A DNA stretch of 59,415 nucleotides from Bacteroidales bacterium (GCA_023228145.1 JALOBU010000017.1:1-59415), one strand, 5' to 3'. Counted from the stretch's first letter, positions 44,055 through 52,990 are shown. The notes: generated by a model from the letters alone, not told the origin. Numbers and translations are program-made.

Positions 44055-45360
44055 CGGAAACAAAACTTTCTAAATATTTGTATTCGGGAGTAAACTCTCC
44101 ATTATGCAATATCATTCCCTTTTTTATAGCCCTGGGGAGGTCAATATCTTCAAAGGTCATATTATAATCTGCATTGGCAATAGGTTTAATAAAGTTAAAA
44201 AGCATATCGCCAAAAGAATAAGAAGCGTCGCGCGGCAGTTCGCTGGGAAGTATAGACACGGCCATGTCAAGGATGCCTTCACCTTTAAAGCCCATTTTGT
44301 ATGTATCAGTGCCGGGGTTGTAAACAAAAATAGGGTCTTCAATGTGTGTGCCGTCGTGTGTGCATTCAATTGAACCGTCGGGGTCGCAGGTTATATCGCC
44401 TATTACAGTGAGTTTGGGCTGCCCTTTTGAAAAAAGTTTTTTGAGGTATTCTTTGGTTACAATGCGGGGATACCTGTTATCCCAGTACATACAGTTCATA
44501 AGTATTGACATGTGTGGGACGTACTGTTCAAATTTGCTTTTATAATTCTGAGGATTAGCGTACAAGTCGTGAAGGTCGAAATCCTTTCCTTCTTTATGCT
44601 CGTAAATATCTTCTTCACTGAATACAACTTTGTAAATAATATTATTTGGCAGGTTATGCCTGTTTTTAAGTGAGAGGAGTTTTTCAGGGGAAATTTCCTT
44701 TACCGGCAGCAAACCGAGTATCTCCTGAGCTCCATTGGAAACATTGCCGTATCCTGTGAAGCCAACAACAAAAGGTTTCAGACCTTCAGTGAGTCCGTCT
44801 TCTGAAATTCTCTGGCCTATTGAAGAAATAATATCTTTTGCTTCTTTCAGCGAGGAATAAAGATGCGACTGTTTTATTCGTATCAGTTTATTGTCTGTGC
44901 CAAGTTCTTTAAGTCTTAATCCGCAAGCCCATAAACTGTTTATCATTCCTGCAAGGCCGGCATATCTGCCAAAGAAAATAAGGCGCTTCCCCTGCTCGTC
45001 AATTATTTTTTCATAATCAATGAGGTTGCATTTCAGCTCTTTCATTTTTCGAAGCATAGGCATATTGTATGGCTGCCCTTTGATGACATGAGAAAAGAAT
45101 ACATAGGTTTTTTCAGGCTCGAAAAAATTTTCGGGTATTTCTTTTATCCCCAAAATGATATCACATTTTTTTAAGTCTTTTGCGATTTTCGCACCTGCTT
45201 TGATATATTCATTGTCCGAAAAAATGCGTCTTTCAGAGGTTTGAACAATAAAATCAAGCTTGTGATGTTGTATCAGGCGTTCTATATGCTTAGGTGTGAG
45301 TGGTGTGCGTCGTTCCATAAGGTATTTGTCTTCGTGCCTGATGCCTATAAATTTACTCAT
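44026..45360 (-). CDS. Lysine-ketoglutarate reductase/saccharopine dehydrogenase-family protein
   Basis: 444 residues. The N-terminal alanine dehydrogenase/transhydrogenase-type domain (IGIRHEDKYLMERRTPLTPKHI) is characteristic of lysine-2-oxoglutarate reductase (LKR), followed by a Rossmann segment (VVGFTGYGNVSNGAQEIL) and QPKLTVIGDITCDPDGSIECT, shared with the LKR half of the eukaryotic bifunctional LKR/SDH. It would make saccharopine from lysine and 2-oxoglutarate with NADPH; no separate saccharopine dehydrogenase is in this window, so direction and pathway are open. Its end overlaps lpxB by 29 bp. Confidence 0.75.
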   Translation of the reverse strand: MSKFIGIRHEDKYLMERRTPLTPKHIERLIQHHKLDFIVQTSERRIFSDNEYIKAGAKIAKDLKKCDIILGIKEIPENFFEPEKTYVFFSHVIKGQPYNMPMLRKMKELKCNLIDYEKIIDEQGKRLIFFGRYAGLAGMINSLWACGLRLKELGTDNKLIRIKQSHLYSSLKEAKDIISSIGQRISEDGLTEGLKPFVVGFTGYGNVSNGAQEILGLLPVKEISPEKLLSLKNRHNLPNNIIYKVVFSEEDIYEHKEGKDFDLHDLYANPQNYKSKFEQYVPHMSILMNCMYWDNRYPRIVTKEYLKKLFSKGQPKLTVIGDITCDPDGSIECTHDGTHIEDPIFVYNPGTDTYKMGFKGEGILDMAVSILPSELPRDASYSFGDMLFNFIKPIANADYNMTFEDIDLPRAIKKGMILHNGEFTPEYKYLESFVSAKLPEGKKI

Positions 45361-45376
45361 AAATATTTTTTTTCTG

Positions 45377-45384
45377 CAAACTTA
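45377..45384 (-). promoter_or_regulatory. -7 box TAAGTTTG for the LKR-like gene
   Basis: Minus-strand TAnnTTTG followed by C, 16 bp before ATG 45360. Confidence 0.55.
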
Positions 45385-45474
45385 AAAAAATAAAACTGAA
45401 ACAAAAAGTTTCTGATAAAAACACTTTTTTATTTAAAGTAATGTTACCTATAAAAAAACTCATTGCTCTGAAAT

Positions 45475-45502
45475 TTTTGTTAATTTTACAAAATATTTTT
45501 GT
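45475..45502 (+). promoter_or_regulatory. Palindrome plus -7 box before the TetR gene
   Basis: Inverted repeat ttttgt-N8-acaaaa (45475-45494) abuts a TATTTTTG -7 box (45495-45502). It is placed where a TetR-type regulator could repress its own promoter. The sequence is A+T rich, so chance is possible. Confidence 0.35.
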
Positions 45503-45541
45503 TTTTTTAATAATTAAAACATTTTTTTAACGACAAAAATT

Positions 45542-46129
45542 ATGAAAAAAAGCAGTCTAAAAAAAAGGCTGATAATACGTGAAGGCTATCATTTGATGCG
45601 TCAGCATGGATATCAGGGTGCTAGTGTTGATGAAATTGTTAAAAATCTGGAAATTCCCAAAGGTTCATTTTATTATTATTTTAAAAATAAAGAAGATTTT
45701 GCACTTGAAGTACTTGAGTATTACATTAATATTGTTGAAAAAAGAATAGAAAGAATACTGACAGACCCTGACATTTCACCTAAGCAGCGTATTATTAAGC
45801 TTTATTCCGATAATATTGATAATTATACAAATTTAGGCGGAACAATATATGGGAATTTTGCTGCAACCCTGATGTTAGAACTTGGCGAGAAAAACCAGCA
45901 GATAAGCGAAGTTGTAATGAAGTTTTATGAAAACATTAAATCATTACATATCATTTGTCTCAATCAAGCTCGTAAAGCAGGAGAAATTGACCGTAATGCC
46001 GATATCGAGAAAATTACAAAGCTGATTGTGTTCTCATGGGAAGGGGCAGTTCTTAGAGCCAATACTTTAAAAAATATAAAGTCCCTTTTTGTTTTCAGAG
46101 AGCTGGTAAGGGATTTTTTACTGAAATAG
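45542..46129 (+). CDS. TetR/AcrR-family transcriptional regulator
   Basis: 195 residues. N-terminal helix-turn-helix (about 8-55): IIREGYHLMRQHGYQGASVDEIVKNLEIPKGSFYYYFKNKEDF, the classic TetR signature (given in part). The C-terminal helical ligand-binding domain is of the TetR_C type seen in AcrR/NemR-like proteins (NLGGTIYGNFAATLMLELG). The ligand is unknown. No efflux or enzyme gene is directly linked; the DUF4476 gene follows at 95 bp but has its own sigma-54-type promoter. Confidence 0.93.
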   Translation: MKKSSLKKRLIIREGYHLMRQHGYQGASVDEIVKNLEIPKGSFYYYFKNKEDFALEVLEYYINIVEKRIERILTDPDISPKQRIIKLYSDNIDNYTNLGGTIYGNFAATLMLELGEKNQQISEVVMKFYENIKSLHIICLNQARKAGEIDRNADIEKITKLIVFSWEGAVLRANTLKNIKSLFVFRELVRDFLLK

Positions 46130-46162
46130 TATAACTTCACAGAAAAATTTTTTAGAAGTATT

Positions 46163-46177
46163 TGGCACATATATTGC
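46163..46177 (+). promoter_or_regulatory. Sigma-54-type promoter (TGGCAC-N5-TTGC)
   Basis: TGGCAC at 46163-46168, five bases, then TTGC at 46174-46177 followed by T. This exactly matches the -24/-12 consensus (YTGGCACG-N4-TTGCW) except for the base after CAC. It lies 47 bp before the ATG at 46225. No TAnnTTTG box occurs in this gap. Confidence 0.65.
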
Positions 46178-46224
46178 TTTACCAAGAAAATAAATATTAA
46201 AAAAAATTAATAAAATTAGAAATT

Positions 46225-47199
46225 ATGAAAAGACTACTTACAATTTGCATGCTTATTACTGCATTTACATTTGAAATGTATGCGCAGTCGAGTGTCGGCG
46301 TTTTTAATCAGGAAGGCGAAAGGTTTTGGGTGATAATCAGTGGTATAAAACAAAACGATACCCCCCAGACCAATGTTAAAATCACCGGCTTAACTGAACC
46401 TAACTACAAGATAAAGGTGATTTTTGAAAACAGCAGCCTGCCAGCGATTGACAAAATGATTTTCACCCGCGACGTAGATGGAAATTATTTAAGCACTAGT
46501 TATGAAGTTGCCAAAGATAAAAAGGGAGAATACAAACTGAAACTCAGCAGTTATGCTGAAGTGCCTGCAACTAACAACAATACACAATATTCAACTCCCC
46601 TTGTGTTAGTTGAAAAACCGGCAGCGAATACCAATCAGGTTACAACAAATCAAACAACAACAACTGTAGTAACAGGAAACACCAACAATGCCGGTGATGG
46701 GGGCTCCGTAAGTATTAATGCTGTTGACCCGGTTACCGGTGAAGTTATCAGTGTCAATATGTCGGTTGCAGGCGGTGTTGCCGGGACGGGCGGTGCTGTT
46801 ACAACTACTACGACTTCAACAACAACTACTACGACAAATAATGTACAAACAAATACACAGATTCAGGAGCATTACGTTATGCCCGGATACAGCGGCCCTG
46901 TCGGTTGCCCATGGCCTATGTCGGAACAGGATTTTCAGTCGGCTAAAATGTCCATATCTTCAAAGTCTTTCGAAGACAGCAAACTAACCATGGCGAAGCA
47001 GGTACTTACTTCAAATTGCATGCTTTGTTCTCAGGTCAGAGACTTGATGAATTTGTTTTCTTTCGAGGCTACAAAACTTGATTTTGCAAAATTTGCTTTC
47101 AGCCGTGTTTTTGACCAGGGAAATTATTACAAACTTAATGATGCCTTTACATTTGAAAGTTCTATTGATGAGTTGAATGATTATATTAACGGGCGTTAA
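46225..47199 (+). CDS. Secreted DUF4476 domain protein
   Basis: 324 residues. Signal peptide 1-20 (ending EMYAQ). An N-terminal beta domain (about 22-115) is found in many Bacteroidota DUF4476 proteins. A long low-complexity linker rich in Thr, Asn and Gly (about 135-215, with a near poly-Thr stretch) leads to a C-terminal DUF4476 domain (about 228-322: CPWPMSEQDFQSAKMSISSK and onward). The function of DUF4476 is unknown. It is apparently driven by a sigma-54-type promoter and followed by a terminator, so it forms its own unit. Confidence 0.88.
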   Translation: MKRLLTICMLITAFTFEMYAQSSVGVFNQEGERFWVIISGIKQNDTPQTNVKITGLTEPNYKIKVIFENSSLPAIDKMIFTRDVDGNYLSTSYEVAKDKKGEYKLKLSSYAEVPATNNNTQYSTPLVLVEKPAANTNQVTTNQTTTTVVTGNTNNAGDGGSVSINAVDPVTGEVISVNMSVAGGVAGTGGAVTTTTTSTTTTTTNNVQTNTQIQEHYVMPGYSGPVGCPWPMSEQDFQSAKMSISSKSFEDSKLTMAKQVLTSNCMLCSQVRDLMNLFSFEATKLDFAKFAFSRVFDQGNYYKLNDAFTFESSIDELNDYINGR

Positions 47200-47219
47200 G
47201 CATATTTTCTTATTCATTG

Positions 47220-47247
47220 AGCCGGACTAAATTGTTCGGCTTTTTTA
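47220..47247 (+). terminator. Rho-independent terminator after the DUF4476 gene
   Basis: Stem agccggac / gttcggct (one G-T wobble) followed by a T run. Confidence 0.85.
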
Positions 47248-47277
47248 TTTCTGTTTACTAATAAAAATTATTTATTA

Positions 47278-47285
47278 TACCTTTG
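47278..47285 (+). promoter_or_regulatory. -7 box TACCTTTG for ppdK-pckA
   Basis: Exact TAnnTTTG followed by C, 64 bp before ATG 47350, giving a ~57-nt leader. The leader ends with the Shine-Dalgarno aggagg (47336-47341), 8 nt from the ATG. Confidence 0.65.
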
Positions 47286-47349
47286 CACGCTGAATTACAA
47301 TTTAACATTTAAACATTTATAACAAATACATTTACAGGAGGAAATATTA

Positions 47350-50127
47350 ATGGTAACAAAAAACAAAAAGTATGTTTATTATTTTGGTGGCAAGAAAGCA
47401 GAAGGCAAAGCTGATATGAAAAACCTGCTGGGCGGCAAAGGTGCCAACCTTGCAGAAATGGTTAACCTGGGCTTGCCCGTACCTGCCGGATTTACTATCA
47501 CAACAGAGTGTTGTACTGCATATTATGAAAATAATTGTCAGTTGCCAAAATCATTGTATGATGAAGTATGGGCTGATATGAAAAAGGTGGAAACTGAAAT
47601 GGGAATGAAATACGGCGACCCTAAAAAACCGCTGTTGGTTTCATGCCGCTCAGGTGCCAGAAAATCCATGCCCGGAATGATGGATACAGTTCTTAATGTC
47701 GGACTGTGCACGGCCACCATTCCAGGATTGATTGAAAAAACAAAAAATCCTCGTTTTGTATGGGATTCATACAGGAGGCTTATCATGATGTACGCCGATG
47801 TTGTTATGGACAAAGCAGAAGGACTTGATTTGAATATTCGCAAGAAACTCGATGATATTCTGGATGAATACAAAAAAAGAAAGAATGTAAAACAGGATAC
47901 TGAACTGAATGCTGATGACCTGAAATCTCTTGCCGGTGAGTTCAAGAAGGTCATTAAGAAAGAGATCGGAAAAGAATTTCCCGATGATGCCAAAGAACAA
48001 TTATTTGGCGGGATCAAAGCAGTTTTCAAAAGCTGGAATGGCAAAAAAGCAGTTTCTTATCGCCGCATCGAAGGTATCCCCGATACATGGGGTACTGCTG
48101 TCAATGTTCAGGCAATGGTATTTGGCAATATGGGTGATACTTCTGCTACGGGTGTTGCATTTACTCGTAACCCCGCAACCGGCGAAAACCTCTTTTACGG
48201 TGAATGGCTTATCAACGCCCAGGGCGAAGATGTAGTTGCCGGCATCCGTACTCCCAATCCTCTGAATGACGATACCAAGAACGAACAGAATAAACACCTG
48301 CATAGCATGCAGGAACAAATGCCCTATACATATAAAGATTTATGCCGCATCCGAGGGATACTTGAAAAGAATTTCAGGGACATGCTTGATATTGAATTTA
48401 CTATACAGGAAAGCAAATTATATATGCTGCAATGCAGAGTTGGCAAGCGTACAGGCACAGCTGCCCTGAATATGGCCATGGATATGCTGAAAGAAAAACT
48501 TATTGATGAGAAAACAGCAGTGATGCGTGTTGACCCGGCCCAGCTCGATGAACTCCTTCATCCGATATGTGACCCGGCTGAAGAGAAGAAAGTTTCAGTG
48601 CTGGTAAAAGGCTTACCTGCCGGTCCCGGCGCCGCTGTCGGACAACTGGTGTTTACCGCCGAAGATGCCGTAGCATGGCAACGCAAGGGCAAAAAAGTAA
48701 TATTGCTTCGCGAAGAAACCAACCCTGAAGATGTGGAAGGCATGCGTGCTGCCGTTGGTATTCTTACCGCCAGAGGAGGCATGACTTCACATGCTGCCCT
48801 TGTAGCCCGTGGATGGGGAAAATGCTGCATAGTAGGCGCAGGGAAATTACATGTGAACGCAAATGCAAAAACTGCTAAGGTTGAAGGTACGAACGTTGTA
48901 TTGAAAGAAGGCGACGTGGTTACCCTGAACGGAACAAAAGGTCATGTTTACCAGCAAGGGCTGAAACTTATGGATGCTTCTGAAAACCCGCTCTTCAGGC
49001 ATTTTATGAAAATGGTTGACAGCTACCGCGAAATGGGTGTTCGCACCAATGCTGACACTCCGGCTGATGCCAAAGTTGCCCGTGATTTCGGCGCAGAAGG
49101 TATAGGACTATTCCGCACAGAACACATGTTTTATGGTGTTGGCGCTGAAAAACCTTTGCTGGCACTCCGCAAGATGATATTGAGTAACACCTTGGAAGAA
49201 CGCGTGAAAGCACTCAAGGAACTGTATCCATATGTGAAGAAGGATATTAAAGCTACTTTGATGGCAATGGACAAACTTCCTGTCACCTTCCGGCTTCTTG
49301 ACCCTCCTTTGCATGAATTCGTTCCTCAAAGCCCTGACAAACAGGCTGAACTGGCTAAAGAACTTAACATCAAAGTGGCAGATATAGTTAAACGCGGCGA
49401 ATCATTGCATGAAAGTAACCCGATGATGGGACATCGTGGCGTACGATTAAGTGTTACTTATCCCGAAGTTTCGGAAATGCAGTTCCGCGCTATTTTTGAA
49501 TCCACTCTTGAATTGCAAAAAGAAGGCTATCACCCAAAACCTGAAATAATGGTACCTGTGACATGTGAAATGGCCGAACTGGATGTTACCAAAAAAATTG
49601 CCGACAGGATATATGATGAAGTGTGTAAGAAATTTAAAGTGAAGAGCATCAATTACCTTTATGGCACCATGATAGAGATACCGCGTGCCTGCCTGCTGGC
49701 CGACAGAATGGCGAAAACGGCACAGTTTTTCTCCTTTGGCACCAACGACCTTACACAAATGACTTTCGGCTTTAGCCGCGACGATATAAACGGATTTATC
49801 AACGATTATCTGGACCAGAAAATATTATCTGCCGATCCGTTCCAGACAATTGATCAGGAAGGAACCGGGCAACTGGTAGAAATGGCTGTCACAAAAGGCC
49901 GTAACACGCGTCCGGATCTGAAGGTGGGTATTTGCGGCGAACAGGGCGGAGACCCTGCTTCTGTTGAATTTTGTTACCGGGCAGGCCTGACTTATGTCAG
50001 CTGTTCGCCGTTCCGCGTCCCTATTGCAAGACTAGCTGCTGCTCAGGCTTCATTAAAGTATGGTAAAAAAATTACCACTTCATTAAAAAAAACAAATTTG
50101 AATAAAAAAACTATTAAAAATAAATAA
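47350..50127 (+). CDS. ppdK: Pyruvate, phosphate dikinase
   Basis: 925 residues, slightly longer than usual. It interconverts pyruvate + ATP + Pi and PEP + AMP + PPi. N-terminal ATP-grasp domain (GGKGANLAEMVNLGLPVPAGF; SCRSGARKSMPGMMDTVLN). Phosphohistidine domain with catalytic H481 in GGMTSHAALVARGWG. C-terminal PEP/pyruvate TIM barrel with FRTEHMF, GTMIEIPRACL, SFGTNDLTQM and CGEQGGDPASVEF. The C-terminus adds a Lys/Asn-rich tail. It has an unusually good Shine-Dalgarno. pckA follows after 4 bp, so both PEP-forming enzymes are made together. Confidence 0.98.
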   Translation: MVTKNKKYVYYFGGKKAEGKADMKNLLGGKGANLAEMVNLGLPVPAGFTITTECCTAYYENNCQLPKSLYDEVWADMKKVETEMGMKYGDPKKPLLVSCRSGARKSMPGMMDTVLNVGLCTATIPGLIEKTKNPRFVWDSYRRLIMMYADVVMDKAEGLDLNIRKKLDDILDEYKKRKNVKQDTELNADDLKSLAGEFKKVIKKEIGKEFPDDAKEQLFGGIKAVFKSWNGKKAVSYRRIEGIPDTWGTAVNVQAMVFGNMGDTSATGVAFTRNPATGENLFYGEWLINAQGEDVVAGIRTPNPLNDDTKNEQNKHLHSMQEQMPYTYKDLCRIRGILEKNFRDMLDIEFTIQESKLYMLQCRVGKRTGTAALNMAMDMLKEKLIDEKTAVMRVDPAQLDELLHPICDPAEEKKVSVLVKGLPAGPGAAVGQLVFTAEDAVAWQRKGKKVILLREETNPEDVEGMRAAVGILTARGGMTSHAALVARGWGKCCIVGAGKLHVNANAKTAKVEGTNVVLKEGDVVTLNGTKGHVYQQGLKLMDASENPLFRHFMKMVDSYREMGVRTNADTPADAKVARDFGAEGIGLFRTEHMFYGVGAEKPLLALRKMILSNTLEERVKALKELYPYVKKDIKATLMAMDKLPVTFRLLDPPLHEFVPQSPDKQAELAKELNIKVADIVKRGESLHESNPMMGHRGVRLSVTYPEVSEMQFRAIFESTLELQKEGYHPKPEIMVPVTCEMAELDVTKKIADRIYDEVCKKFKVKSINYLYGTMIEIPRACLLADRMAKTAQFFSFGTNDLTQMTFGFSRDDINGFINDYLDQKILSADPFQTIDQEGTGQLVEMAVTKGRNTRPDLKVGICGEQGGDPASVEFCYRAGLTYVSCSPFRVPIARLAAAQASLKYGKKITTSLKKTNLNKKTIKNK

Positions 50128-50131
50128 AATT

Positions 50132-51772
50132 ATGGATTGCTGTTGTTCAAATAAAAAAGTTATAGATTTATCTCAATATGGGATAGATAATGTCAAGGAA
50201 GTATTTTATAATATTTCCTATGATGATTTGTTTAAACACGAAACTGATAATAATTTGCAGGGTTATGAAAAAGGATTTTTAACCAATACAGGAGCTGTTA
50301 ATGTTGACACAGGCATTTTTACAGGACGCTCGCCCAAAGACAAATATATTGTTAAAGAGTCAGAGAATGAAAAAAACGTCTGGTGGGCCAGCCCTGAACG
50401 CAAAGGTTCTGACAACAAACCTATTTCAGAGGAAACATGGGCGCATCTGAAAGGCATAGCAAAGCAACAACTTAGCGGCAAAAAGCTTTACGTCAGCGAT
50501 GCCTTTTGCGGTGCAAACAAAAATACACGCATAAAAATACGGGTAATAACAGAAGTTGCCTGGGCTTCACATTTTGTGAAAAATATGTTTGTCAGACCAA
50601 CAGAAGAAGAATTGAAGGATTTTACCCCGGATTTTGTAGTGTATCATGCTTGTAAGGCTGTTAACCCGCAATGGAAAGAACAGAACCTCAACAGCGAAGT
50701 GTTTGTCGCATTTAACCTGAAGGAACGTATGGCTGTTATTGGCGGTTCCTGGTATGGCGGAGAGATCAAAAAAGGCTTTTTCTCCGTGATGAATTATTTT
50801 TTGCCACTGAAAGGCATAGCTTCCATGCATTGTTCAGCTAATATGGGTAAAGATGGAGATACTGCAATTTTCTTCGGCTTATCGGGCACAGGAAAAACAA
50901 CCTTGTCGGCCGACCCGAAACGCTTCCTTATCGGGGATGATGAGCATGGATGGGATGACGATGGCGTTTTTAACTTTGAGGGAGGATGTTATGCAAAATG
51001 TATTAATTTGAGCAAAGAAAATGAGCCGGATATTTATAATGCAATCAAACGGGATGCCCTTTTGGAAAATGTTGTATTCGATGAAAAAACCGGCGCTATT
51101 GATTTTGCCAGTGCTGCCAAAACAGAAAATACAAGGGTTTCTTACCCTATTTATTTTATCAACAACATTGTGAAACCGGTTTCCAAAGGCACACATCCCC
51201 AAAATATCATTTTCCTTACCGCTGATGCTTTCGGTGTGTTGCCACCGGTGGCTAAACTCACTTATGACCAGACGATGTATCATTTTTTAAGTGGCTATAC
51301 GGCTAAAGTTGCCGGCACAGAGAGGGGAATAAAAGAACCGACACCCACTTTTTCTTCCTGCTTCGGCGCTGCTTTCCTTCTGTTGCATCCCACTGTTTAT
51401 GCTCAGGAGCTGGCAAAAAAAATGAAACAGCATGGTTCGGCGGCATATCTTGTGAATACAGGATGGATAGAAGGACCTTATGGTGTTGGGCGAAGAATTG
51501 ACATACCTTCCACGCGTGCCATCATTGATGCAATACTAGACGGTTCCCTTGTTGATGTGGAATATGAAGATTTGCCCGTTTTCGGCTTAAATATTCCGAA
51601 AGCAGTCAAAGGCGTAAACAGCAAAATACTTAACCCCCGCAATATATGGGCTAACCCTGCCGAATGGGATGCTGCGGCAAAAAACCTCGGAGAAAAGTTT
51701 ATTAAAAATTTCAACAGTTTTACAGATAACGTAGAAGGAAAGCGCCTCGTCTCCGCAGGCCCGAAACTTTAA
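50132..51772 (+). CDS. pckA: Phosphoenolpyruvate carboxykinase (ATP)
   Basis: 546 residues. It interconverts oxaloacetate + ATP with PEP + CO2 + ADP. P-loop GLSGTGKTTLS at 249-259 (K255), FIGDDEHGWDDDGVFNFEGG metal/substrate region, TGRSPKDKYIV near the N-terminus, and TGWIEGPYGVGRRI. The very N-terminus MDCCCSNKK carries three consecutive Cys, not part of the usual fold. Second gene of the ppdK operon, followed by a strong terminator. Confidence 0.98.
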   Translation: MDCCCSNKKVIDLSQYGIDNVKEVFYNISYDDLFKHETDNNLQGYEKGFLTNTGAVNVDTGIFTGRSPKDKYIVKESENEKNVWWASPERKGSDNKPISEETWAHLKGIAKQQLSGKKLYVSDAFCGANKNTRIKIRVITEVAWASHFVKNMFVRPTEEELKDFTPDFVVYHACKAVNPQWKEQNLNSEVFVAFNLKERMAVIGGSWYGGEIKKGFFSVMNYFLPLKGIASMHCSANMGKDGDTAIFFGLSGTGKTTLSADPKRFLIGDDEHGWDDDGVFNFEGGCYAKCINLSKENEPDIYNAIKRDALLENVVFDEKTGAIDFASAAKTENTRVSYPIYFINNIVKPVSKGTHPQNIIFLTADAFGVLPPVAKLTYDQTMYHFLSGYTAKVAGTERGIKEPTPTFSSCFGAAFLLLHPTVYAQELAKKMKQHGSAAYLVNTGWIEGPYGVGRRIDIPSTRAIIDAILDGSLVDVEYEDLPVFGLNIPKAVKGVNSKILNPRNIWANPAEWDAAAKNLGEKFIKNFNSFTDNVEGKRLVSAGPKL

Positions 51773-51809
51773 TCTGGCGTAGTAATTTATCTTAGAAGCA
51801 TTTTTAACG

Positions 51810-51845
51810 AACCACTGATGGATTTATATCAGTGGTTTTTTTTTA
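51810..51845 (+). terminator. Rho-independent terminator of ppdK-pckA
   Basis: Perfect 10-bp stem aaccactgat / atcagtggtt, 8-nt loop and a long T run. Confidence 0.93.
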
Positions 51846-51905
51846 TTAGTTTTACTGATTATTATTATAATTTTACTTTTTTAATAAAATTAAACCTCAA
51901 AATAT

Positions 51906-52616
51906 ATGCTCGATAACATTAATCCTTATAAAACCTTGTTTCTTGATATAGAAACAGTTCCCCGTTGGGAAAGTTATAACTCCATGCCTGATAATTTTAA
52001 AAAATTATGGGACCATAAAGCACAATTCATTGCCGGTGGCAAAGAGCAAACTTCTGAGGAACTTTATGAACGTGCTGGTATATATGCAGAGTTTGGGAAA
52101 ATTATCTGCATCTCATGGGCATATTTTCAGAATGATGTTTTGGTTGTGAAATCATTTTTTGGCGATGATGAGAAATATGTACTTGAAAAATTTAACGATT
52201 TATGCAAAGAATTTCCTACTGCGGGTACAAATATGTGTGCCCATAATGGCAAGGAATTTGACTTCCCGTATATTTCACGGAGGATGCTGATCAACGGTTA
52301 TAACATTCCTGAAATGCTTGATACCCGGACTAAGAAACCCTGGGAAGTTCAATTGATTGACACTATGGATTTATGGAAATTCGGAGATTATAAAAGCTAT
52401 ACTTCCCTTGAACTTTTATGTGCATTGTTTGAAATACCAACACCGAAAGATGATATAAATGGCAGTGAAGTGGCTTCCGTTTACTGGAAAGAGAAAGACC
52501 TGCCACGCATTGTCAGGTACTGTGAAAAAGATGTTGTCAGTGTTGCTCAATTGCTGTTGAAGTATTTAAGAAAACCTTTGCTGCCAACAGAAAAAATTAA
52601 GTTCAGTAATGCATAA
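51906..52616 (+). CDS. DnaQ-like 3'-5' exonuclease (PolB-exonuclease related)
   Basis: 236 residues of the RNase H-like fold. Metal residues D14 and E16 in FLDIETV, MCAHNGKEFDFPYISRR (ExoII), and VRYCEKDVVSVAQLLL (ExoIII) match the predicted PolB-related 3'-5' exonuclease family. It probably degrades single-stranded DNA or RNA; the cellular role is unknown. Stand-alone, with no polymerase domain. Confidence 0.88.
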   Translation: MLDNINPYKTLFLDIETVPRWESYNSMPDNFKKLWDHKAQFIAGGKEQTSEELYERAGIYAEFGKIICISWAYFQNDVLVVKSFFGDDEKYVLEKFNDLCKEFPTAGTNMCAHNGKEFDFPYISRRMLINGYNIPEMLDTRTKKPWEVQLIDTMDLWKFGDYKSYTSLELLCALFEIPTPKDDINGSEVASVYWKEKDLPRIVRYCEKDVVSVAQLLLKYLRKPLLPTEKIKFSNA

Positions 52617-52687
52617 CCAGGAAGAAGATGTTTTTTAATATTTTTTTTAAATAATACAATAAGAAAAAATTATGGGCGTTATTTTTT

Positions 52688-52705
52688 TAGTTAAATGTTT
52701 AACTA
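52688..52705 (+). promoter_or_regulatory. Perfect 8-bp-arm palindrome, operator candidate
   Basis: tagttaaa-tg-tttaacta, centred 22 bp before the ATG at 52719, where a repressor would overlap the promoter core. No TAnnTTTG box is visible here. Confidence 0.45.
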
Positions 52706-52718
52706 ATTAAAATTGCCT

Positions 52719-52985
52719 ATGAATAAAATCTCAACCCTCGAAGAAATTTTACTTTTTACTTACGGCGAAGCAGACGAGACTCAGAAAGAAAATATCATTC
52801 ACGAAATAGAGTCGAAAAATTCTTTTCTTGAAGAATATACAAGACTGAAAAATACAAAAAAAATCATGGATGACAGTATGGTAAACCCGCCGGACTTATT
52901 GGTAAAAAACATCATGGCCTACTCCAAAGCGCTTGCAGTTATGGACATGAAAGTGCCCGGACTGAACATGATGATTCAAAATTAA
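52719..52985 (+). CDS. Small helical protein resembling anti-sigma N-terminal segments
   Basis: 88 residues from ATG 52719 (the frame opens at a TTG at 52713). Predicted all-helical, acidic N-terminal half (LEEILLFTYGEADETQKENI, then EEYTRLKNTKKIMDD), ending in a hydrophobic Met-rich segment. The layout resembles small Bacteroidota proteins similar to the N-terminal part of anti-sigma factors, without zinc ligands. No sigma factor is adjacent. The family call is weak. It has its own terminator and a palindrome upstream. Confidence 0.5.
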   Translation: MNKISTLEEILLFTYGEADETQKENIIHEIESKNSFLEEYTRLKNTKKIMDDSMVNPPDLLVKNIMAYSKALAVMDMKVPGLNMMIQN

Positions 52986-52990
52986 GATAG

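Noticed and set aside
47011..47217. Minus-strand ORF over the DUF4476 domain and similar short antisense ORFs across ppdK and pckA
   Set aside because: All lie opposite well-supported coding sequence and show no domain or independent promoter.
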